Assembly: GCF_015354575.1 (NCBI RefSeq)
Contig: NZ_JACAFQ010000003.1
Location: 62,001 to 126,000 of the forward strand
DNA length: 64,000 bases
Reading direction: 5' to 3'
Origin: Pseudomonas sp. UFMG81
Lineage (GTDB): Bacteria; Pseudomonadota; Gammaproteobacteria; Pseudomonadales; Pseudomonadaceae
The translations under genes and the position numbers were made by a program. This document shows positions 37,280 through 46,394 of this stretch, piece by piece (the first letter of the stretch is position 1; each line of letters begins with the position of its first letter). Below the pieces are notes generated by a model. It saw only the letters and a program-made list of their open reading frames with translations, did no database searches and had not been told where the DNA came from.

Positions 37280-38218
37280 ATGACGCTGCAAAACCCCTTT
37301 GGCCAGCCACTGTTGACCTTCCCCGAACAGGACAAGAGCCCGCTGAGCATCCGCGCCAAGGCACTGGTGTTCGTCGACCCACGCTCCCAGGCACTGCGCC
37401 AGGCCCTTGAGCGCCTGGCGCCACAGCCACTGCCGGTGTTGATCCGGGGTGAGACCGGCACCGGCAAGGAGCTGCTGGCACGGCAGATCCACCGCGCCAG
37501 TGACCGTGCCGGGCTATTCGTCTCGGTCAACTGCGCGGCCATCAGCCCGACCTACGCCGATGCCGAGCTGTTCGGCTACAGCGCCGGTAGCCAGGGTGGC
37601 ACCGCCAGCAGCCGCGCGGGATGGTTCGGGTCGGCCAACGGCGGCACCTTGTACCTGGACGAGATCGCCGACCTGCCGCTGGCGATCCAGGGCAAATTAC
37701 TGGCGGCGCTGGAAAACCGTGAGGTGACCCGGGTCGGCGCCACCCAGCCTCAGCCGGTGGACGTGCGCCTGGTAGCGGCCTCCAGCATCGACCTGGCCCT
37801 GGCCGTGCGGGCTGGGCGCTTCAACGAGCGGCTCTACCACTACCTGCACGAGGGGGAACTGGCGCTGCCAGCGCTGCGCGAGCGGGTCGGCGATATCCTG
37901 CCGCTGGCCGAATACTTCGTCGGCATCTACAGCGTGCGCCTGGACCGGCCGCTGCCGCTGATCAGCGAGGCTGCCCTGCAGGCGCTCGAGGCTCATGCCT
38001 GGCCAGGGAACACCCGCGAGTTGGAGAACGTCATTCATTTCGCCTTGCTGGTCAGCGACGGCGAGGAAATCCTTCCCCAACACCTGGATCTGCCAGACAC
38101 CACGCCGTTGGCTTCGCTCAACCGCCAGCTCGTCCAGCTGGGGCGCAGCGACGATACCCAGACCCGCGCGGCGCTGCGCCGGTTGCTGGCCGATGCCTTG
38201 GCGCAAGCGCAGCAATAG
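37280..38218 (+). CDS. AAA+ enhancer-binding-like regulator lacking GAFTGA and HTH (312 aa)
   Basis: A sigma-54-activator-type AAA+ domain fills nearly the whole protein: Walker A GETGTGKE (57-64), Walker B LYLDEI (124-129), sensor I RLVAASS, arginine-rich ALRERVGD and sensor II WPGNTRELEN. No N-terminal regulatory domain exists, as in SfnR-type activators. However, the sigma-54 contact loop GAFTGA reads GSQGGT (103-108), and the C-terminus (QLVQLGRSDDTQTRAALRRLLADALAQ) lacks a recognisable Fis-type HTH. ATG 37280 is preferred on homology. It may be a non-canonical partner or modulator of another activator. Confidence 0.8.
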   Translation: MTLQNPFGQPLLTFPEQDKSPLSIRAKALVFVDPRSQALRQALERLAPQPLPVLIRGETGTGKELLARQIHRASDRAGLFVSVNCAAISPTYADAELFGYSAGSQGGTASSRAGWFGSANGGTLYLDEIADLPLAIQGKLLAALENREVTRVGATQPQPVDVRLVAASSIDLALAVRAGRFNERLYHYLHEGELALPALRERVGDILPLAEYFVGIYSVRLDRPLPLISEAALQALEAHAWPGNTRELENVIHFALLVSDGEEILPQHLDLPDTTPLASLNRQLVQLGRSDDTQTRAALRRLLADALAQAQQ

Positions 38219-38277
38219 GCGCCGTAGAGCGGTGCCTGGGTGGTCATAAGCAAACGTTGTGGTGGCAGTTTGTTTTT

Positions 38278-38316
38278 GGAATAAGAAGCTAAGTAAAAGA
38301 TATTGTTGCGGAATAA
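38278..38316. promoter_or_regulatory. Candidate sulfur-starvation element upstream of metQ (second copy)
   Basis: GGAATAAGAAGCTA at 38278-38291 is the exact reverse complement of the end of the hydrolase element, and a second GGAATAA lies 32 nt further on at 38310. The pair sits ~95-130 nt before the metQ ATG in opposite orientation to the lsfA and hydrolase copies. Confidence 0.6.
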
Positions 38317-38409
38317 AAAATCCCGGTATCGTCCGCTTCACGCTCATCCGAACGGATGGGCACCAGACTTCGCCATCTGCGATGGCCCAGCTTGATAACA
38401 AGGATCCCC

Positions 38410-39195
38410 ATGAAGAAGACCCTGCTGACCACCGCCCTGGCCGCCGCCCTGTCGTTCGCCGGCCTGGCATCCGCCGCCGAGAAACTGGTGGTCGCCGCCA
38501 CACCGGTACCCCACGCCGAGATCCTCGAGCTGATCAAGCCAACCCTGGCCAAGGAAGGTATCGACCTGCAGATCAAAGTGTTCACCGACTACGTGCAACC
38601 CAACGTGCAGGTCGACCAGAAGCGCCTGGATGCCAACTACTTCCAGACCCTGCCTTACCTGACCAACTTCAACGAAGGCAAAGGCACCCACCTGGAAACC
38701 GTGATCGGTGTGCACGTCGAGCCGTTCGGTGGCTACTCGAAGAAGGTCAAGACCCTGGCCGAGCTGAAGGACGGCGCCACCGTGGCCATCCCCAACGAGG
38801 GCAGCAACAGCGGCCGTGCCCTGCTGCTGCTGCAGAAGGCTGGCCTGATCACCCTGAAAGATCCGAAGAACGCCCTGGCCACCCCGAAAGACATCGCCGA
38901 GAACCCGAAGAAGCTCAAGTTCCGCGAGCTGGAATCGGCCATGCTGCCGCGCGTGCTGGACCAGGTCGACCTGGACATGATCAACACCAACTACGCCCTG
39001 GAAGCTGGCTTGAACCCAGCCAAGGACGCCCTGGTGATCGAGGGTAGCGACTCGCCCTACGTGAACTTCCTGGTTGCCCGCCCGGACAACAAGGACAGCG
39101 AGGCCATCCAGAAGCTGGCCAAGGCACTGACCAGCCCGGAAGTGAAGGCCTTCATTGCCCAGAAATACCAAGGCGCAGTGTTGCCGGCGTTCTGA
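38410..39195 (+). CDS. metQ: Stand-alone MetQ/NlpA-family binding protein (261 aa)
   Basis: The signal peptide MKKTLLTTALAAALSFAGLASA is followed by AEKLVVAATPVPHAEILELIKP, the classic MetQ start, with no lipobox Cys. FTDYVQPNVQVDQKRLDANYFQTLPYL and IPNEGSNSGRALLLLQKAGLI are NlpA-family motifs. ATG 38410 follows AAGGAT. No metN or metI lies beside it; it may lend itself to the MetNI encoded at 17.5-19.2 kb. It has its own terminator and a two-copy GGAATAA element upstream. Confidence 0.92.
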   Translation: MKKTLLTTALAAALSFAGLASAAEKLVVAATPVPHAEILELIKPTLAKEGIDLQIKVFTDYVQPNVQVDQKRLDANYFQTLPYLTNFNEGKGTHLETVIGVHVEPFGGYSKKVKTLAELKDGATVAIPNEGSNSGRALLLLQKAGLITLKDPKNALATPKDIAENPKKLKFRELESAMLPRVLDQVDLDMINTNYALEAGLNPAKDALVIEGSDSPYVNFLVARPDNKDSEAIQKLAKALTSPEVKAFIAQKYQGAVLPAF

Positions 39196-39221
39196 TACGC
39201 ACTGTCAGCCAGTCTGAAATG

Positions 39222-39256
39222 AAAAGCGCCGATGCAGTCTGCATCGGCGTTTTCGT
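39222..39256 (+). terminator. Intrinsic terminator after metQ
   Basis: AAAAGCGCCGATGCA-GTC-TGCATCGGCGTTTT, a perfect 15-bp stem, 26 nt after the stop. Confidence 0.92.
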
Positions 39257-39290
39257 TCTTGCCGGGCTCAATTCAGGTGTTGCCGGCTGC

Positions 39291-39411
39291 CTGTAGGAGC
39301 GGCCTTGTGCCGCGAAAAGGCCGCAGGGCGGCCTCAGCGATCTTTACGGCGATGCCAGAAACCGGGGACCGCTTTGCGGTCCTTTCGCGACACAAGGCCG
39401 CTCCTACAGGG
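39291..39411. repeat. REP pair, GCGGCACAAGGCCGC type
   Basis: Facing copies with the core ggagcggccttgtgccgcga and its mirror. Each copy is followed on its inner side by a second small stem (ggccgcagggcggcc, ggaccgctttgcggtcc). This third REP subfamily appears only between 39.3 and 55.2 kb in the window. Confidence 0.9.
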
Positions 39412-39430
39412 GGGGTGTTTGGCGGGTAGG

Positions 39431-39517
39431 TCAGCGCTGGTCACCCAGCGCCCGGCGCAACGCCAGAAGCCACAACAATTGATCGTTCGAAGCAGGCGAG
39501 CAGGGGCTGTTCATCAT
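39431..39517 (-). CDS. Possible small protein (28 aa)
   Basis: On the minus strand AAGG lies 6 nt before ATG 39517, with an alternative ATG at 39523. The frame encodes MMNSPCSPASNDQLLWLLAL then RRALGDQR. A 28-residue product with a short hydrophobic patch is plausible, but I know no family for it. The rest of 39412-39719 contains only an inverted repeat (CCCCGGCC/GGCCGGGG, 39669-39692) without a T tract. Confidence 0.3.
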   Translation of the reverse strand: MMNSPCSPASNDQLLWLLALRRALGDQR

Positions 39518-39719
39518 TGTCATCCTTGTAGGTTGATGGGCCATGCAAGTCACAGTTTGAAACTGATTTGAGGGGCAAGAGCTCGGAAAGATCCCAACCT
39601 GAAGTAGGAATTTTCGTAGCGAGCCTAATAACCCTGTGTCGAAGCACTATCCATGAGCTTCGACACCGCCCCGGCCATGTTAAAGGCCGGGGGGCAGCCT
39701 GCGCGTAGTAAGCGCCTGC

Positions 39720-40394
39720 TTACTCGGCCTTGAGGGTTTTTACACCTTCAGCCGTGCCCAGCAACAGCACATCCGCCGGCCGCGCCGCGAACAGGCCATT
39801 GGTGACCACGCCGACGATGGCGTTGATCTGGCTTTCCAGCTCCACCGGGTTGGTGATCTGCAAGTTGTGCACGTCGAGAATGACGTTGCCGTTGTCGGTC
39901 AACACGCCCTCGCGGTACACCGGGTCGCCGCCCAGCTTGACCAGCTGGCGCGCGACATGGCTGCGGGCCATGGGGATGACTTCGACCGGCAGCGGGAAGG
40001 CGCCGAGTACCGGCACCAGCTTGCTGGCATCGGCGATGCAGATGAAGGTCTTGGCCACCGCCGCGACGATCTTCTCGCGGGTCAGGGCCGCGCCGCCGCC
40101 CTTGATCAGGTTCAGGTGGGCGTCGCTTTCGTCGGCACCGTCCACATAGAACTCCAGCTCGCTGACGCTGTTCAGCTCGTACACCGGGATGCCATGGCCC
40201 TTCAGGCGCTGCGCGGTGGCTTCGGAGCTGGCGACGGCGCCGTCGAAGGCGGTCTTGTGCTGGGCCAGGGCGTCGATGAAGAAGTTGGCGGTCGAACCGG
40301 TGCCGACGCCGACGACGCTTTTTTCATCCAGTTTCGGCAGGATGAGGTCGACGGCGGCCTGGGCGACGGCCTGTTTGAGTTGGTCCTGGGTCAT
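39720..40394 (-). CDS. rpiA: Ribose-5-phosphate isomerase A
   Basis: Interconverts ribose 5-phosphate and ribulose 5-phosphate in the pentose phosphate pathway. The 224-aa length is normal. Diagnostic parts are [16 protein letters not shown] (phosphate loop), [24 protein letters not shown] with catalytic Asp and Lys, and [19 protein letters not shown]. It is divergent from ilvA across 134 bp, an arrangement I recall from other Pseudomonas. Confidence 0.97.
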   Translation of the reverse strand: MTQDQLKQAVAQAAVDLILPKLDEKSVVGVGTGSTANFFIDALAQHKTAFDGAVASSEATAQRLKGHGIPVYELNSVSELEFYVDGADESDAHLNLIKGGGAALTREKIVAAVAKTFICIADASKLVPVLGAFPLPVEVIPMARSHVARQLVKLGGDPVYREGVLTDNGNVILDVHNLQITNPVELESQINAIVGVVTNGLFAARPADVLLLGTAEGVKTLKAE

Positions 40395-40528
40395 GCGGGC
40401 TCCGGGAGGGGCTGGGCGGGTATCGAAAGCTGCCTAGTATAACGGCTGGAACGGCTTTGCTGTGGTCGCCCGACGTAGCGCTGCGGTAGACTCCCAGCCC
40501 TTGTCCCGCGGCCAGTGATGCTTTCCCG

Positions 40529-42043
40529 ATGCTCGAACAGTACGTCAAGAAGATCCTCACCTCGCGCGTCTACGACGTTGCCGTCGAAACCCCGCTGCAC
40601 AGCGCCGGCCAGCTGAGCAAGCGCCTGGGCAACACGGTGCTGCTCAAGCGCGAGGACCTGCAGCCGGTGTTCTCGTTCAAGATCCGCGGGGCATACAACA
40701 AGCTGGCGCAGCTCAGTGCCGAGGAACTGGCCCGCGGCGTGGTCACCGCTTCCGCCGGCAATCACGCCCAGGGCGTGGCCCTGGCGGCGCGGGAACTGGG
40801 CATCAAGGCGACCATCGTGATGCCCAAGACCACCCCGGAGATCAAGATCGAAGGCGTGCGTTCGCGCGGCGGCAAGGTGGTGCTGCACGGTGATTCGTTC
40901 CCCGAGGCGCTGGCCTATTCGCTGAAACTGGTCGACGAGAAGGGCTTCGTCTATATCCACCCTTATGACGACCCGCACACCATCGCCGGCCAGGGCACGG
41001 TGGCCATGGAGATCCTGCGCCAGCACCCCGGCCAGCTGGACGCGATCTTCGTACCCGTCGGCGGCGGCGGCCTGATCGCTGGCATCGCCGCCTACGTGAA
41101 GTACCTGCGCCCGGAGATCAAGGTGATCGGCGTCGAGCCGGACGATTCCAACTGCCTGCAAGCCGCCATGGCCGCTGGCGAGCGCGTGGTACTGCCGCAG
41201 GTTGGGTTGTTCGCCGACGGCGTGGCCGTGGCGCAGATCGGCCAGCACACCTTCGACATCTGCCGCCATCACGTGGACGAGGTGATCACCGTCAGCACCG
41301 ATGAGATCTGTGCGGCGATCAAGGATATCTACGACGATACCCGCTCGATCACCGAACCTGCCGGTGCGTTGGGCGTGGCCGGGATCAAGAAGTACGTCGA
41401 GCTCAAGGGCGTGACCGGCCAGACCCTGGTGGCCATCGACTCAGGCGCCAACGTCAACTTCGACCGCCTGCGCCATGTGGCCGAGCGTGCCGAGCTGGGC
41501 GAGAAGCGCGAGGCGATCATCGCGGTGACCATTCCCGAGCGCCCGGGCAGCTTCAAAGCCTTCTGCGAAGCCATCGGCAAACGCCAGATCACCGAGTTCA
41601 ACTACCGCAAGCACACCTCGGACGAGGCACACATCTTCGTTGGCGTGCAGACCCACCCGGACACCGACCCGCGCGCGGCACTGGTGCAGCAGCTGAGCGA
41701 ACAAGGCTTCCCGGTCACCGACCTGACCGACAACGAGCTGGCCAAGTTGCACATCCGTCACATGGTCGGTGGTCACTCGGCCGGGGCCAGCGATGAAATC
41801 GTGCTGCGTTTCGAGTTCCCCGAGCGGCCGGGTGCGCTGTTCAACTTCCTCAACAAGCTCGGCGGGCGCTGGAACATCTCGATGTTCCACTACCGCAACC
41901 ATGGTGCCGCCGATGGCCGTGTGGTGGCGGGGTTGCAGGTGCCGGAAGACGAGCGCCACCTGGTGCCGGCGGCGCTGGCCAAGATCGGCTATCCGTATTG
42001 GGACGAGACCGAGAACCCGGCCTACCGGCTGTTCCTGGGCTGA
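40529..42043 (+). CDS. ilvA: Threonine ammonia-lyase, biosynthetic
   Basis: PLP enzyme deaminating threonine to 2-oxobutyrate, the first step of isoleucine synthesis. The 504-aa protein has the PLP lysine in FSFKIRGAYNKL, the phosphate-binding GGGGLIAG loop and, from ~residue 330, two ACT-like regulatory repeats (IIAVTIPERPGSFKAFCEAIG and IVLRFEFPERPGALFNFLNKLG) that confer isoleucine feedback inhibition. This identifies the biosynthetic rather than the catabolic form. Confidence 0.97.
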   Translation: MLEQYVKKILTSRVYDVAVETPLHSAGQLSKRLGNTVLLKREDLQPVFSFKIRGAYNKLAQLSAEELARGVVTASAGNHAQGVALAARELGIKATIVMPKTTPEIKIEGVRSRGGKVVLHGDSFPEALAYSLKLVDEKGFVYIHPYDDPHTIAGQGTVAMEILRQHPGQLDAIFVPVGGGGLIAGIAAYVKYLRPEIKVIGVEPDDSNCLQAAMAAGERVVLPQVGLFADGVAVAQIGQHTFDICRHHVDEVITVSTDEICAAIKDIYDDTRSITEPAGALGVAGIKKYVELKGVTGQTLVAIDSGANVNFDRLRHVAERAELGEKREAIIAVTIPERPGSFKAFCEAIGKRQITEFNYRKHTSDEAHIFVGVQTHPDTDPRAALVQQLSEQGFPVTDLTDNELAKLHIRHMVGGHSAGASDEIVLRFEFPERPGALFNFLNKLGGRWNISMFHYRNHGAADGRVVAGLQVPEDERHLVPAALAKIGYPYWDETENPAYRLFLG

Positions 42044-42073
42044 GCAGCTAAGCTAAGCCGGGTATCTCGCTTT

Positions 42074-42191
42074 GTGTAGGAGCGGCCTTGTGTCGCGATG
42101 GGCCGCAAGGCGGCCCCGGCAATTTGTGCATCATGGCTGAACTTCTGGGGCCGCGCTGCGGCCCATCGCGACACAAGGCCGCTCCTACAGG
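42074..42191. repeat. REP pair, GCGACACAAGGCCGC type
   Basis: Facing copies with long arms (tgtaggagcggccttgtgtc and mirror) plus inner GGGCCGC stems, ending 46 nt before the next gene's start. Confidence 0.9.
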
Positions 42192-42236
42192 GGCAGAAGC
42201 CGCCGCATAATGGGCCTGATAAAGGACGATCCGGAA

Positions 42237-42662
42237 ATGGAACACCTGACCACCCTCAAGACCCTGCATATCCTCGCCACCGCGCTGCTGTTGCTGGGCG
42301 CGCTGGGCCTGGTGATCTGGACCGGCCTCGCCCGCCGCAAGGGCGACGCCGAGGCCTACGCCAAGCTGCTGCGCCGGCCGCTGGTGTTCGTCTGGCTGCT
42401 GATGGGGCTGTGCCTGGTGAGCATGCCGTTCACCGGCTGGTGGCTGGTGCACCTGGTGGGCTGGCCGCTGGGGCAGACCTGGGTGCTGGCTTCCAGCGTC
42501 ATCTATACCGTTGGCGCGCTGGCGGTTTGGTGGCTGGTGGTGCGCCTGAATCGCCTGCGCAAAGCCGAAGTGGTGGGGCTGAAGTTCACCCTGGCGCTGG
42601 CGGTGTTCAGCGGCGTGTGCTTCCTGTCCATCGCCGGGTTGATGGGCGCCAAGCCCATCTAA
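42237..42662 (+). CDS. DUF2269-like integral membrane protein (141 aa)
   Basis: Four hydrophobic helices (residues ~8-30, ~50-70, ~75-100, ~115-138). The opening LKTLHILATALLLLGALG and the conserved His in HIL and VHLVGWPLG resemble DUF2269/CopD-like small membrane proteins. ATG 42237 is chosen because AAAGGAC lies 9 nt upstream. It is flanked by REP pairs on both sides, so it is probably monocistronic. Function unknown. Confidence 0.7.
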   Translation: MEHLTTLKTLHILATALLLLGALGLVIWTGLARRKGDAEAYAKLLRRPLVFVWLLMGLCLVSMPFTGWWLVHLVGWPLGQTWVLASSVIYTVGALAVWWLVVRLNRLRKAEVVGLKFTLALAVFSGVCFLSIAGLMGAKPI

Positions 42663-42688
42663 GTCAAGGGGAGGGCTGCGCCCTCCAT

Positions 42689-42750
42689 CGCGGCACAAGG
42701 CCGCTCCTACAAGGGAATGCGCTTTTCTGTAGGAGCGGCCTTGCGCCGCG
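42689..42750. repeat. REP pair, GCGGCACAAGGCCGC type, between converging genes
   Basis: Facing copies between the membrane-protein and HAD-phosphatase stop codons, with further small GGGCCGCTAAGCGGTCC-type stem on the right side. Confidence 0.9.
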
Positions 42751-42779
42751 AAGAGGGCCGCTAAGCGGTCCCGGCCGTC

Positions 42780-43436
42780 TCAATCGCGCAACGAAACCAC
42801 CGGCCACCCCCGCGCCTCGGCCTCGGCGCGCAGCTTCGGGTCCGGGTCCACCGCCACCGCATGGGTCACCTGCTCCAATAACGGCAGGTCGTTCATCGAG
42901 TCGCTATAGAAGTAGCTGTCTTCCAGGTCGAAGCCGTTCTCCAGCATCCAGCGCGTCAGGCGCGTCACCTTGCCTTCACGAAAACACGGTATATCGGTAC
43001 TGCGCCCGGTGAAGCGGCCATCGACCTGCTCGCATTCGGTGGCCAGCAACACGCGCACTCCCAGGCGCCGAGCGATGGGTGCGGTGACGAAGCGGTTGGT
43101 GGCGGTGATGATCACCAGCTGGTCGCCGGCCTCGCGGTGCTGCTGCAGCAACGCCAGGGCCTTGGGCAGGATCATCGGTTCGATGCAATCGCGCATGAAC
43201 TCGCGGTGCCATTGCTCCAGCTGCGCAGGCTCGGTGGCGGCGAGGATTTCCATGGAGAAGGCCAGGTAGGCCTGCAAGTCCAGGGTGCCGGCCAGGTAGT
43301 CCTGGTAGAACGCATCGTTGCGGGCCTTGTACGCGACCGGGTCGAGGATGCCGCGCTCGCACAGGTAGTCACCCCAGGCGTGGTCGCTGTCGCCACCGAG
43401 GAGGGTATTGTCCAGGTCGAATAAAGCCAGGCGCAT
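42780..43436 (-). CDS. HAD-superfamily IB phosphatase (218 aa)
   Basis: The N-terminus [21 protein letters not shown] supplies the nucleophile Asp and acid Asp (DxDxT). Motif II is IITATNR, the motif III lysine is in REGKVTRL, and motif IV is [11 protein letters not shown]. The helical cap follows motif I, as in SerB-like enzymes. In pseudomonads the orthologue beside rppH and ptsP has been associated with histidinol-phosphate phosphatase activity; I recall this and cannot verify it here. It is divergent from rppH. Confidence 0.85.
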   Translation of the reverse strand: MRLALFDLDNTLLGGDSDHAWGDYLCERGILDPVAYKARNDAFYQDYLAGTLDLQAYLAFSMEILAATEPAQLEQWHREFMRDCIEPMILPKALALLQQHREAGDQLVIITATNRFVTAPIARRLGVRVLLATECEQVDGRFTGRSTDIPCFREGKVTRLTRWMLENGFDLEDSYFYSDSMNDLPLLEQVTHAVAVDPDPKLRAEAEARGWPVVSLRD

Positions 43437-43575
43437 GTGGGTGTCTCGCTGAACCTTTGGGAGCCCCGCAGAATACGGAGTTTTCACCTCGCTGCACATA
43501 AGCTTGGCGGGCGCGTTGCTGCGCTCGCAGGCTTTGTGGAACAATGCCGCGACATGCGTTTGCGAGGTTGCTGCC

Positions 43576-44055
43576 GTGATCGACCCGGATGGTTTTCGCC
43601 CCAATGTCGGGATCATTCTCACGAATGATGCCGGGCAGGTGCTATGGGCTCGGCGGATCAACCAGGATGCCTGGCAGTTTCCCCAGGGTGGTATCAACCC
43701 TGACGAAACCCCAGAAGACGCCCTGTACCGCGAGCTGAACGAAGAAGTCGGCCTTGAGCGCGACGATGTGGAAATTCTTGCCTGCACCCGTGGCTGGTTG
43801 CGTTATCGTTTACCCCAGCGTCTGGTGCGCACCCACAGCCAGCCGCTGTGCATCGGCCAGAAACAGAAGTGGTTCCTGCTGCGCCTGTTGAGCAACGAGC
43901 AACGGGTGCGCATGGACCTCACCGGCAAACCGGAATTCGACGGCTGGCGCTGGGTCAGCTACTGGTATCCGTTGGGCCAGGTGGTGACATTCAAGCGCGA
44001 GGTATACCGGCGCGCCCTGAAAGAGCTAGCCCCGCGCCTGCTGACGCGCGACTGA
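43576..44055 (+). CDS. rppH: RNA pyrophosphohydrolase
   Basis: Removes pyrophosphate from mRNA 5' ends, triggering RNase E decay. A 159-aa Nudix protein with GTG start: [17 protein letters not shown] and the Nudix box beginning [23 protein letters not shown]. The length is as expected, and ptsP begins 22 nt later in the same direction, the usual Pseudomonas order. Confidence 0.95.
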   Translation: MIDPDGFRPNVGIILTNDAGQVLWARRINQDAWQFPQGGINPDETPEDALYRELNEEVGLERDDVEILACTRGWLRYRLPQRLVRTHSQPLCIGQKQKWFLLRLLSNEQRVRMDLTGKPEFDGWRWVSYWYPLGQVVTFKREVYRRALKELAPRLLTRD

Positions 44056-44077
44056 CGACGGAGTCCGACCCCGAGCC

Positions 44078-46357
44078 ATGCTCAATACGCTGCGCAAGAT
44101 CGTCCAGGAAGTGAACTCCGCCAAAGATCTCAAGACGGCGTTGGGTATCATTGTCTTGCGCGTCAAGGAGGCCATGGGCAGCCAGGTCTGCTCGGTCTAC
44201 CTGCTCGACCCGGAAACCAACCGCTTCGTGCTGATGGCCACCGAGGGCTTGAACAAGCGTTCGATCGGCAAGGTCAGCATGGCCCCCAATGAAGGCCTGG
44301 TCGGCCTGGTTGGTACCCGCGAAGAACCGCTGAACCTGGAAAACGCCGCCGACCACCCGCGTTATCGCTACTTTGCCGAAACCGGCGAAGAGAAATTCGC
44401 CTCCTTCCTCGGCGCGCCGATCATCCACCACCGCCGTGTGGTCGGTGTACTGGTAATCCAGCAGAAGGAGCGTCGCCAGTTCGACGAAGGCGAAGAAGCC
44501 TTCCTCGTCACCATGAGCGCCCAGCTCGCCGGGGTTATCGCCCACGCCGAGGCCACCGGCTCCATCCGCGGCCTGGGCCGCCAGGGCAAGGGCATCCAGG
44601 AAGCGCGTTTCGTCGGGGTGCCGGGTTCGCCGGGCGCCGCCGTGGGCCGTGCCGTGGTGATGCTGCCGCCAGCCGACCTGGAAGTGGTGCCGGACAAGAC
44701 CGTCGAAGACATCGACAACGAACTCAAGCTGTTCAGCAACGCCCTGGAAGGCGTGCGCGAGGACATGCGCAAGCTCTCCGCCAAGCTGGCCACCCAGCTG
44801 CGCCCCGAAGAGCGCGCATTGTTCGATGTGTACCTGATGATGCTCGAAGACGCCGCCCTCGGTGGCGAGGTGATGGCGGTCATCAAGACCGGCCAGTGGG
44901 CCCAGGGTGCCCTGCGCCAGGTGGTTGGCGAGCACGTCAACCGCTTCGAGCTGATGGACGACGACTACCTGCGCGAGCGCGCCTCCGACGTCAAGGACCT
45001 CGGCCGCCGTTTGCTCGCCTATCTGCAAGAGGCCCGCTCGCAGTCGCTGGTGTACCAGGACAACACCATCCTGGTCAGCGAGGAGCTCACCCCGGCAATG
45101 CTCGGCGAGGTACCCGAAGGCAAGCTGGTGGGCCTGGTCTCGGTGCTCGGTTCGGGCAACTCCCACGTGGCAATCCTCGCCCGGGCGATGGGTATCCCCA
45201 CCGTCATGGGCCTGGTCGACCTGCCGTACTCGAAGGTCGACGGTATCGAGATGATCGTCGACGGCTACAAGGGCGAGGTGTACACCAACCCCGGCGAAGT
45301 GCTGCGCAAGCAGTACAGCGACGTGGTCGAGGAGGAGCGCCAGCTGGCCAAGGGCCTCGACGCCCTGCGCGAACTGCCGTGCATTACCCCGGACGGCCAC
45401 CGCATGCCGCTGTGGGTCAACACCGGCCTGCTCGCCGACGTGGCCCGGGCCCAGCAGCGTGGCGCCGAGGGGGTCGGCCTGTACCGCACCGAAGTGCCGT
45501 TCATGATCAACCAGCGCTTCCCCAGCGAGAAAGAGCAGCTGGCGATCTACCGCGAGCAGCTGCAAGCCTTCCACCCGCTGCCGGTGACCATGCGCACCCT
45601 CGACATCGGCGGCGACAAGGCGCTGTCGTACTTCCCGATCAAGGAAGAAAACCCCTTCCTCGGCTGGCGCGGCATCCGCGTCACCCTCGACCACCCGGAA
45701 ATCTTCCTGGTCCAGACCCGCGCCATGCTCAAGGCCAGCGAGGGCCTGAACAACCTGCGCATCCTGCTGCCGATGATTTCCGGCATCCACGAACTCGAAG
45801 AAGCGCTGCACCTGATCCACCGCGCCTGGGGCGAGGTGCGCGACGAGGGCACCGACGTGCCGATGCCGCCGGTGGGCGTGATGGTGGAAATCCCTGCGGC
45901 GGTGTACCAGACCAAGGAACTGGCGCGGCAAGTGGACTTCCTGTCGGTCGGTTCCAACGACCTGACGCAGTACCTGCTGGCGGTCGACCGCAACAACCCA
46001 CGGGTCGCCGACCTGTACGACTACCTGCACCCGGCGGTGCTGCAGGCGCTCAACACCGTAGTGCGCGATGCCCATGGCGAAGGCAAGCCGGTGAGCATCT
46101 GCGGCGAGATGGCCGGTGACCCGGCGGCGGCGATCCTGCTGATGGCCATGGGCTTCGACAGCCTGTCGATGAACGCCACCAACCTGCCCAAGGTCAAGTG
46201 GATGCTGCGCCAGGTGAACATGGGCAAGGCCAAGGAGCTGCTGGCCGAGGCCTTGAGCCACGACAACCCGCAAGTCATCCACAGTTCGCTGCAACTGGCG
46301 CTGAAAAACCTGGGGCTGGCGCGGATGATCGGGCCTGAGGCGAACAAGACCCTCTGA
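44078..46357 (+). CDS. ptsP: PTS-Ntr enzyme I (phosphoenolpyruvate-protein phosphotransferase)
   Basis: First enzyme of the nitrogen-related phosphotransferase chain: takes phosphate from PEP and passes it to NPr (PtsO). The 759-aa protein has an N-terminal GAF domain (~1-165), then EI. The active-site histidine lies in GSGNSHVAILARAMG, the PEP-binding signature in EGVGLYRTEVPFM and MRTLDIGGDKALSY, and the Cys active-site loop in VSICGEMAGDP. Co-oriented with rppH and close enough for one transcript. Confidence 0.96.
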   Translation: MLNTLRKIVQEVNSAKDLKTALGIIVLRVKEAMGSQVCSVYLLDPETNRFVLMATEGLNKRSIGKVSMAPNEGLVGLVGTREEPLNLENAADHPRYRYFAETGEEKFASFLGAPIIHHRRVVGVLVIQQKERRQFDEGEEAFLVTMSAQLAGVIAHAEATGSIRGLGRQGKGIQEARFVGVPGSPGAAVGRAVVMLPPADLEVVPDKTVEDIDNELKLFSNALEGVREDMRKLSAKLATQLRPEERALFDVYLMMLEDAALGGEVMAVIKTGQWAQGALRQVVGEHVNRFELMDDDYLRERASDVKDLGRRLLAYLQEARSQSLVYQDNTILVSEELTPAMLGEVPEGKLVGLVSVLGSGNSHVAILARAMGIPTVMGLVDLPYSKVDGIEMIVDGYKGEVYTNPGEVLRKQYSDVVEEERQLAKGLDALRELPCITPDGHRMPLWVNTGLLADVARAQQRGAEGVGLYRTEVPFMINQRFPSEKEQLAIYREQLQAFHPLPVTMRTLDIGGDKALSYFPIKEENPFLGWRGIRVTLDHPEIFLVQTRAMLKASEGLNNLRILLPMISGIHELEEALHLIHRAWGEVRDEGTDVPMPPVGVMVEIPAAVYQTKELARQVDFLSVGSNDLTQYLLAVDRNNPRVADLYDYLHPAVLQALNTVVRDAHGEGKPVSICGEMAGDPAAAILLMAMGFDSLSMNATNLPKVKWMLRQVNMGKAKELLAEALSHDNPQVIHSSLQLALKNLGLARMIGPEANKTL

Positions 46358-46394
46358 CTGCCTGAGGGGCCTTGATCGCGACAGAGCCCCAGGG

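Noticed and set aside
43991..46294. 767-codon open frame opposite ptsP
   Set aside because: Mirror of a highly codon-biased gene; no ribosome binding site or domain, whereas ptsP on the other strand has all EI motifs.
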